DNA of 5,284 nt from Gemmatimonadota bacterium (GTDB lineage Bacteria > Gemmatimonadota > Gemmatimonadetes > Gemmatimonadales > GWC2-71-9), in assembly GCA_025360265.1 (NCBI GenBank), contig JANYCP010000064.1:1-5284 (forward strand), in the 5' to 3' direction. A program made the translations under genes and the position numbers. The notes beneath the pieces are model-generated. The model was not told the DNA's origin. It searched no databases and worked only from the letters and a program-made list of their open reading frames with translations. This document shows positions 1-4,433 of this stretch, one piece after another (the stretch's first letter is position 1; the number at the start of each line of letters is the position of its first letter).

Positions 1-1020
1 CCCACCTTCACTGCCTTCGCCGTCACCGACTTGCTCAAGAAACATTTCGGCCATCTCGTCGACGTCGAATTCACCAAGGGAATGGAAGATCGGCTCGACC
101 AGATCGCCTCGGGTGACGCCGATTCCCTGGCCTATCTCCGCGAGTTCTATCTCGGCGACGACGGCCTGCAGGCCGAGACTGCCCGCGGTGAAAAAGAAAT
201 CAAGCCGTCCGAAGCGCGTGTCGTCCAGCTCGATGGACTCGGCGCCACGGTGCGCATTGGCCGCTTCGGCCCGTATGTGGAACGCGACGGCGGCGACGAA
301 ACACCGCTGCGCGCTTCGTTGCCGAAGGACGCGACGCCCGCTGACATCAACGCCGAACGCGTCGACGCGATTCTCAAGCAACGCGCCGAAGGCCCAGCGT
401 CGGTGGGTGTCCATCCCGAAACCAACGAGCCGATCTTCCTCCTCGATGGCCAGTACGGCCCCTACGTGCAGCTCGGCGAAGGCGACGAGAAGAACAAGCC
501 GAAGCGCTCGTCATTGCCCAAAGGCGTGAAGCCCGAAGACGTGACGCTCGACATCGCAATTGGTCTTCTCGCATTGCCACGCCTGCTCGGTGAGCACCCC
601 GAAACTGGTCGCCCGGTGAAAGCGGGACTTGGCCGCTTCGGGCCGTACGTCCTGCACGACAAGGGGAAGGGTGAGGCAGAGTTCCGCTCCATCAAGGCGC
701 CCGATGAAGTCCTGCTGATCACGTTCGAACGTGCGCTCGAACTGCTCGCGGAGCCGAAGGCGGCGCGTGGTCGCCGCGGAACGGCAACACCGCTGCGTGA
801 ACTCGGTGCGCATCCCAAGGATCAGGGACCAGTGCAACTCTTCGAAGGGAAGTACGGTCCGTACGTGAAGCATGGCGACCTCAATGCGTCGCTCCCCAAG
901 GGATCCGACATGAACGCGTTCACGCTTGAGCAGGCCGTGGCACTCATCGCCGAACGAGGAAAGGCGCCAGGCGGAGGGAAGAAGCGCGGCTTCACGCGCC
1001 GTCGCGCCGCCGCGTCGTGA
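1..1020 (+). CDS. topA: DNA topoisomerase I (type IA), C-terminal part, 5' truncated by window edge
   Basis: The reading frame is open from base 1, so the true start lies upstream; the TTG at 31 is internal. 339 codons are visible. The first ~40 residues (TFTAFAVTDLLKKHF, then LVDVEFTKGMEDRLDQIASG) match the end of the type IA topoisomerase core, where ATP-independent relaxation of negative supercoils takes place. The catalytic Tyr and Toprim domain are outside the window. The rest is a chain of Toprim C-terminal repeats, each with a G-[RQK]-[FY]-GPYV core, at 259-279, 448-468, 631-651 and 847-867. Two units have an HPETG-like lead-in and three have an ASLPKG-like exit. The tail is basic (GGGKKRGFTRRRAAAS), which suits DNA binding. 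No cysteine occurs in the visible part, so the C4 zinc ribbons of the E. coli enzyme are absent, as is known for actinobacterial-type TopA. The stop TGA overlaps the trmFO start, which indicates one operon. Confidence 0.97.
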   Translation, partial: PTFTAFAVTDLLKKHFGHLVDVEFTKGMEDRLDQIASGDADSLAYLREFYLGDDGLQAETARGEKEIKPSEARVVQLDGLGATVRIGRFGPYVERDGGDETPLRASLPKDATPADINAERVDAILKQRAEGPASVGVHPETNEPIFLLDGQYGPYVQLGEGDEKNKPKRSSLPKGVKPEDVTLDIAIGLLALPRLLGEHPETGRPVKAGLGRFGPYVLHDKGKGEAEFRSIKAPDEVLLITFERALELLAEPKAARGRRGTATPLRELGAHPKDQGPVQLFEGKYGPYVKHGDLNASLPKGSDMNAFTLEQAVALIAERGKAPGGGKKRGFTRRRAAAS

Positions 1021-2411
1021 CCGTCACGGTTGTCGGCGGCGGGCTCGCCGGTTGCGAAGCAGCGTGGGCACTCGCTGAGCGCGGGATCGATGTCACGATT
1101 GTGGAGATGCGCCCCGTCGTTCGCACCGCAGCGCACCAGACCGACCGCCTCGGCGAACTCGTCTGCAGCAACTCCTTCAAGTCCGTCGAACTCCAGAACG
1201 CCCACGGCCTCCTCAAGGCCGAAATCCGCGACCTCGGGTCGGTCCTGCTGCCGCTCGCTGATGAAGCACGTGTGCCGGGTGGTGCGGCACTGGCTGTCGA
1301 TCGCGACGTCTTTTCGCAATTGGTCCACGCCAAAATCAATTCGCATCCGCGGATCACCGTCACGCGTAAGGAAGCGACCTCCATTCCCGATGCTGGTGTC
1401 GTCGCAACCGGACCGCTTACGTCGTCCTCGCTCGCTGACGCCATCAAGACGCGTCTCGGTAGTGATGCGTTGGCATTCTTTGACGCCATTGCGCCAATCG
1501 TCAGCACCGAGTCGCTCGATCACGACGTGCTGTACGCGAAGTCACGCTGGGGCAAGGGCGAAGGCGACGACTATCTCAACTCACCCATGAACAAGGAACA
1601 GTACGAAGGGTTCATGGACGCCCTCACGGCGGCCGACCAGTTTCATGGTCACGAGTTCGACGACATCGCCTATTTCGAGGGATGCTTGCCCGTCGAAGAG
1701 ATGGCCAAGCGGGGCAGGGAAACCGCACGCTTCGGCCCGATGAAGCCGATTGGCCTGCACCATCCGGTGAGCGGTCTGGAGCCTTATGCTGCGGTGCAGT
1801 TGCGACGCGAGGACAAGGCGGCGCAGATGTGGAACCTCGTTGGTTTCCAGACGCGTCTTCGTATTCCCGAGCAGGCGAAGGTCTTCCGGATGATTCCGGG
1901 GCTGGAGAAGGCGGAATTCCTGCGCTACGGCAGCATTCATCGCAACAGCTACATCAACGCGCCAGCTTCGCTTGGGCCTGGGCTCATGGTGAAGGACGGC
2001 GCGCCGGTTTTCTTCGCCGGTCAGCTCACAGGTGTTGAGGGATATACCGAGTCGATTGCCACTGGGCTCTTGGCCGGGATCAACCTCGCCCGCGTGCTGG
2101 TCGGGGACGAGCCGCTCGTCCCGCCCGCCACCACGATGCTCGGTGGGTTGTATCGTTATCTCGCCGAGGCCGACCCGAAGCACTTCCAGCCAATGAACGC
2201 CAATTTCGGATTGCTGGAACCGCTCCCCCTCGACTCGCCCGTTCCGAGCTCGCTCGGGGTGACAGGTACGCGTCACGTGGACTCGCCCGGGGAGAGCCGT
2301 CGTCACCTCGACCGAGCCCCGAAGGGGCGAGTGGAGAGGAAGGACGAGAAGAAGCAGCTCCTCGTGGATCGCGCCCGTGCCGACTTCGCGAGCTGGCGCG
2401 CCGCGCTGTGA
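1017..2411 (+). CDS. trmFO: Folate/FAD-dependent tRNA (uracil-54-C5)-methyltransferase TrmFO
   Basis: TrmFO makes m5U54 in the tRNA T-loop, using methylene-tetrahydrofolate as carbon donor and FAD plus NAD(P)H as reductant. The 464-residue product starts MTVTVVGGGLAGCEAAWAL, the dinucleotide-binding fold expected at the N-terminus, with E30 ending the second strand. C50 in LGELVCSNSFKS and C223 in YFEGCLPVEEMAKRG correspond to the two catalytic cysteines described for the family (Cys53 and Cys226 in B. subtilis). FFAGQLTGVEGYTESIATG (residues 332-350) is the C-terminal FAD-binding signature, and QPMNANFGLLEPL (391-403) is also typical. The GTG start shares four bases (GTGA) with the topA stop and has no close Shine-Dalgarno, so reinitiation after topA is likely. 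The protein is about 20-30 residues longer than the usual ~435-445. The excess falls at residues ~404-441, where a palindromic repeat is translated in frame. Activity is expected because all core motifs are intact. Confidence 0.97.
   Translation: MTVTVVGGGLAGCEAAWALAERGIDVTIVEMRPVVRTAAHQTDRLGELVCSNSFKSVELQNAHGLLKAEIRDLGSVLLPLADEARVPGGAALAVDRDVFSQLVHAKINSHPRITVTRKEATSIPDAGVVATGPLTSSSLADAIKTRLGSDALAFFDAIAPIVSTESLDHDVLYAKSRWGKGEGDDYLNSPMNKEQYEGFMDALTAADQFHGHEFDDIAYFEGCLPVEEMAKRGRETARFGPMKPIGLHHPVSGLEPYAAVQLRREDKAAQMWNLVGFQTRLRIPEQAKVFRMIPGLEKAEFLRYGSIHRNSYINAPASLGPGLMVKDGAPVFFAGQLTGVEGYTESIATGLLAGINLARVLVGDEPLVPPATTMLGGLYRYLAEADPKHFQPMNANFGLLEPLPLDSPVPSSLGVTGTRHVDSPGESRRHLDRAPKGRVERKDEKKQLLVDRARADFASWRAAL
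2226..2339 (+). repeat. Imperfect palindromic element embedded in frame in trmFO
   Basis: Bases 2226-2263 pair with 2302-2339 as an inverted repeat: 31 of 38 positions are complementary, plus one G-T wobble at 2257/2308. The unpaired centre is 38 bases. The longest perfect blocks are ACTCGCCC (2233-2240) against GGGCGAGT (2325-2332) and GGTGAC (2258-2263) against GTCACC (2302-2307). The element is 114 bp, exactly 38 codons (404-441 of TrmFO), and has no in-frame stop. It encodes a Pro/Ser/Arg-rich stretch (LDSPVPSSLGV, then RHVDSPGESR and RHLDRAPKGR) with no counterpart that I know in TrmFO, where GLLPPL is normally followed within a few residues by a Lys/Arg/Glu-rich helix. The centre has further repeat structure: CGTCACnTnGAC at 2271-2282 and again at 2301-2312. 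Element boundaries are approximate. Confidence 0.75.
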
Positions 2412-3325
2412 GTCATGCGTTGGTGCGGGAGTTCCTGACCCACATCGAGAAGGCGAAGGACCAGTCGCCCAACACGATCAAGGCGTACGGTCGCGATCTC
2501 GATGCGTTCGCCGAGTTTCTCGATCGCCGCAATGGTGCCGCCGGTTGGACATTCGCCGGTGTGGATCGTCTCGCGATCCGCGGCTTTCTCGGTGAACTCG
2601 ATCGTCGCGGCCTTGCGAAGCGGTCGGCAGCACGGGCGCTCTCCGCGTTGCGGTCATTTTATCGCTGGCTCCACGTCCATCACGATATCGATATTCCCGC
2701 CATTCGCGCGGCGAAATCGCCACGACTGGAGAAGCGCCTCCCCGGGTATTTGCTGCAGGAGCAGATGGGTCGCTTGTTCTTGCACGCCGAGACGCTGGCT
2801 GCGTCTGGTGAGGTAGAGGCGGTGCGCGACCTGGCGATGCTGGAGTTGTTCTATTCCTCGGGGCTGCGGTTGTCCGAACTGCAGATGCTTGAGGTCAAGT
2901 CGCTGGATTTAGTCGGCGATCAGGTCAAGGTGCTGGGGAAGGGGCGCAAGGAGCGGATCGTTCCGGTGGGTACCCGGGCGAGCCTGGCGCTTCGGAAGTA
3001 CCTTCTCCTGCGGGAGCCGCTGGCCAAGCTTTCCGGCGCCGATCGGTACGCCGTGTTCATTGGCAAGCGCGGCAAGCGGCTCAGTCCGGTCACGGTGCAG
3101 CGCCGGATGCACCGAATGTACGAGGCGATCGGCGCCGACACGATGCACACGCACTCGATGCGGCATTCGTTCGCCACGCACTTGCTCGATGCCGGCGCCG
3201 ACCTGCGTGCTGTGCAGGAATTGCTGGGCCACGCGTCACTCACGACGACGCAGATCTACACGCACACGTCGGTGGAGCGATTGAAGCAGGTGTATCATGC
3301 TGCACATCCAAGGGCGAGAAAATGA
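2408..3325 (+). CDS. xerC: Tyrosine recombinase XerC (chromosome dimer resolution)
   Basis: This 305-residue site-specific tyrosine recombinase is of standard Xer length. With XerD it resolves chromosome dimers at dif near the division septum. Residues ~1-90 form the SAM-like core-binding domain (SPNTIKAYGRDLDAFAEFL, then SAARALSALRSFYRWL). The catalytic domain follows from ~110 and has every active-site residue: R154 (SGLRLSEL), K178 in the beta-hairpin (LGKGRKER), H249 and R252 (HSMRH), H275 (LLGHASLTTTQIYTH) and nucleophile Y284. The C-terminal tail VYHAAHPRA resembles XerC (KVYDAAHPRA in E. coli) more than XerD, and its place between trmFO and hslV matches codV, the Bacillus XerC. The GTG start overlaps the trmFO stop by four bases (GTGA) and lacks a good ribosome binding site, which implies translational coupling. 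A XerD paralogue elsewhere in the genome is expected. Confidence is very high for Xer recombinase and somewhat lower for XerC rather than XerD. Confidence 0.93.
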   Translation: MSHALVREFLTHIEKAKDQSPNTIKAYGRDLDAFAEFLDRRNGAAGWTFAGVDRLAIRGFLGELDRRGLAKRSAARALSALRSFYRWLHVHHDIDIPAIRAAKSPRLEKRLPGYLLQEQMGRLFLHAETLAASGEVEAVRDLAMLELFYSSGLRLSELQMLEVKSLDLVGDQVKVLGKGRKERIVPVGTRASLALRKYLLLREPLAKLSGADRYAVFIGKRGKRLSPVTVQRRMHRMYEAIGADTMHTHSMRHSFATHLLDAGADLRAVQELLGHASLTTTQIYTHTSVERLKQVYHAAHPRARK

Positions 3326-3326
3326 C

Positions 3327-3420
3327 CCTCGTCCTGACGCTGAGCAAAGCGAAGCGGAGGGACCTCCAGGCTTTGCCTGAAGATGAAGCCTGGAGGTCCC
3401 TCGCTGCGCTCAGGACGAGG
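3327..3420. repeat. Long palindromic (REP/MITE-like) element between xerC and hslV
   Basis: The outer arms CCTCGTCCTGA (3327-3337) and TCAGGACGAGG (3410-3420) are 11 bp perfect inverted repeats. The inner arms GAGGGACCTCCAGGCTT (3357-3373) and AAGCCTGGAGGTCCCTC (3386-3402) are 17 bp perfect. A 12-base loop (3374-3385) closes the hairpin. Between the two stems the left side has 19 bases (3338-3356) and the right only 7 (3403-3409, GCTGCGC), giving an asymmetric bulge with imperfect pairing. The element starts two bases after the xerC stop and ends 14 bases before the hslV start, so it fills the spacer. No T-run follows either arm, so it is not a classical intrinsic terminator. As RNA it could protect or process the mRNA between xerC and hslV. 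No transposase is encoded, so any mobility would depend on a transposase supplied elsewhere. Confidence 0.88.
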
Positions 3421-3425
3421 AGAAT

Positions 3426-3429
3426 GGAG
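3426..3429 (+). promoter_or_regulatory. Ribosome binding site of hslV (GGAG) beside the palindrome
   Basis: GGAG lies 5 bases upstream of the hslV ATG at 3435. A second purine-rich candidate, AGGAG at 3418-3422, overlaps the last three bases of the palindrome's right arm and is 12 bases from the start, which is rather far. Because hslV is not overlapped by xerC, it needs its own site, unlike trmFO and xerC upstream. Folding of the palindrome would hide the distal candidate but leave the proximal GGAG free. Confidence 0.6.
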
Positions 3430-3434
3430 CTCTC

Positions 3435-3977
3435 ATGACCGAATTTCATGGCACCACCATCATCGCAGTCCGCAAGAACGGTCGCGTCGCCCTCGGCGGC
3501 GACGGCCAGGTCTCCATTGAAGGGACCATCCTCAAGGCGCGCGCCAACAAGGTGCGCACCCTCAAGGGTGGCCGCATTCTCGCTGGCTTTGCCGGTTCGG
3601 TGGCGGACGCGCTGACGCTCTTTGAACGGTTCGAAGAAAAGTTCGATCGCTATCCCGGCAATCTCACCCGCGCCGCCACAGAACTCGCCAAGGATTGGCG
3701 CAGCGATCGCTACCTGCGACGCCTCGAAGCGCTACTCGTGGTTGCCGATCTCGATCATGTCTTCTTGTTGAGCGGCACCGGCGAATTGATCGAGCCCGAT
3801 GACGGCATCATGGCGGTGGGGTCGGGTGGCACCTACGCGTTGGCCGCTGCGCGGGCGCTCTATCCCGATGAGAAGTTCGACGCGAAGGGGATCGTGGAGC
3901 GGAGCCTGCAGATTGCGAGTGAGATCTGCGTGTTCACCAATCAGAACATCACGGTGCTGGAGCTGGGCGGGAAGTAA
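3435..3977 (+). CDS. hslV: ATP-dependent protease peptidase subunit HslV (ClpQ)
   Basis: HslV is the N-terminal-threonine peptidase that forms a double hexamer and degrades unfolded or regulatory proteins in the cytoplasm when capped by the ATPase HslU. The 180-residue product carries a short leader MTEFHG before TTIIAVRKNG, so T7 is the predicted catalytic nucleophile after leader removal. B. subtilis ClpQ has a similar leader, whereas the E. coli protein loses only Met. In mature numbering (T7 = 1) the conserved residues are in place: D17 (D23, GGDGQ), K33 (K39, ANKV) and S124 (S130, GSGG). IAGFAGSVADA-like and ELAKDWRSDRYLRRLEALL blocks are family hallmarks, and the length is normal. The ATG start has GGAG 5 bases upstream. 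The expected neighbour hslU does not follow: the next gene begins 22 bases after the hslV stop and is unrelated. Confidence 0.98.
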   Translation: MTEFHGTTIIAVRKNGRVALGGDGQVSIEGTILKARANKVRTLKGGRILAGFAGSVADALTLFERFEEKFDRYPGNLTRAATELAKDWRSDRYLRRLEALLVVADLDHVFLLSGTGELIEPDDGIMAVGSGGTYALAAARALYPDEKFDAKGIVERSLQIASEICVFTNQNITVLELGGK

Positions 3978-3998
3978 TCACCCTGTCGTGGAGGAACG

Positions 3999-4346
3999 AT
4001 GCATTTTCGATTTCGCTGGAATTCCGAGTTGATCTGTGTGGCGACGCTCCTGATCATCGGGTGCAACCAAGGCCTCGGCCTCCATGACTGTCAGACCGCC
4101 ATTGATCCGGGCTACACCAGCCCCGCCACCGGGGTGCTGACGCTGCAAGGGCGCTTCCTCCAAGCGGAGACCGTCATCCTCGGCTACACCGACGCCACCG
4201 GCACGCACGCGCTGCCGCTGACTCCGCCCACCGATCGCACCTCGATTACATGGACCGGCCTGCCGTCCGGAACCCGGGCCTATACCCTCCGGATCTCCTG
4301 CGAATCAGGCGAGCTGAATTTCGATGACACGTACACTGTGAAGTGA
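3999..4346 (+). CDS. Small predicted lipoprotein with beta-rich, Ig-like-looking body
   Basis: This gene codes for 115 residues from an ATG at 3999, with GGAGG at 3990-3994 four bases upstream. The N-terminus has basic R4 and R6, a short hydrophobic stretch (residues 11-20) and the lipobox-like IIGC with C22, so export and N-terminal lipidation are predicted. The hydrophobic core is short and contains another Cys (C13), so lipidation is likely but not certain. After C22 the body is about 93 residues, rich in Thr, Gly and alternating hydrophobic residues (GVLTLQGRFL, TVILGYTDATGTH, SITWTGLPSGTRAYTLRISC), which looks like a small beta-sandwich. C31 and C101 could form a disulfide. I do not recognise a named family and assign no function. 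It lies 21 bases after the hslV stop and could be read through from hslV, but it has no evident link to proteolysis. A start/stop-bounded frame, good ribosome site and signal peptide support it as real. Confidence 0.72.
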   Translation: MHFRFRWNSELICVATLLIIGCNQGLGLHDCQTAIDPGYTSPATGVLTLQGRFLQAETVILGYTDATGTHALPLTPPTDRTSITWTGLPSGTRAYTLRISCESGELNFDDTYTVK

Positions 4347-4362
4347 CCTGAGGTAACTTCAC
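4338..4362 (+). terminator. Compact hairpin spanning the lipoprotein stop codon; possible weak terminator
   Basis: GTGAAGTGACC (4338-4348) pairs with GGTAACTTCAC (4352-4362), giving 10 of 11 pairs with one G/A mismatch (4345/4355) and a 3-base TGA loop. The TGA stop at 4344-4346 sits inside the left arm. The sequence after it (CCTATTCTGAC) is only mildly T-rich with no T-run, so efficient intrinsic termination is doubtful. It could instead be a 3' end stabilising structure or a protein-binding palindrome ahead of the next gene. Confidence 0.4.
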
Positions 4363-4420
4363 CCTATTCTGACAATTCCGAACGGTGGTGCACGCTACGT
4401 TGAGGAAACGCCCTCGACCT

Positions 4421-4424
4421 GGAG
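4421..4424 (+). promoter_or_regulatory. Ribosome binding site that fixes the GTG start of the TPR protein
   Basis: GGAG lies nine bases upstream of GTG 4434. Reading back in the same frame, a TGA stop occurs at 4401-4403 and there is no ATG, GTG or TTG between it and 4434. The GTG is therefore the first available standard start, and a signal peptide follows it directly. Confidence 0.6.
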
Positions 4425-4433
4425 TGCATCGCC

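Noticed and set aside
31..33. TTG at 31 as the start of a separate short gene
   Set aside because: The frame is open upstream to base 1 and the codons before it (TFTAFAVTD) are conserved topoisomerase I sequence.
822..1523. Long open frame on the minus strand (233 codons) across the topA-trmFO junction
   Set aside because: It lies antisense to two clearly conserved genes, has no recognisable domains, and its openness follows from GC-rich codon bias on the other strand.
1581..2306. Minus-strand open frame of 241 codons inside trmFO
   Set aside because: It is fully antisense to TrmFO with its FAD motifs and catalytic C223; the translation shows no family features.
3327..3420. The xerC-hslV palindrome as an intrinsic terminator
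   Set aside because: No T-run follows the right arm on the + strand or the left arm on the - strand, and a terminator here would cut off hslV.
3327..3420. The two palindromes as copies of one element
   Set aside because: Apart from both beginning with CCTCG, the arms of 2226-2339 and 3327-3420 do not align; they look like different families.
4369..4401. CTGACA (4369-4374) as a -35 box for the TPR gene
   Set aside because: No acceptable -10 hexamer lies 16-18 bases downstream; the nearest TACGTT (4396-4401) is 21 bases away and matches only three of six positions.
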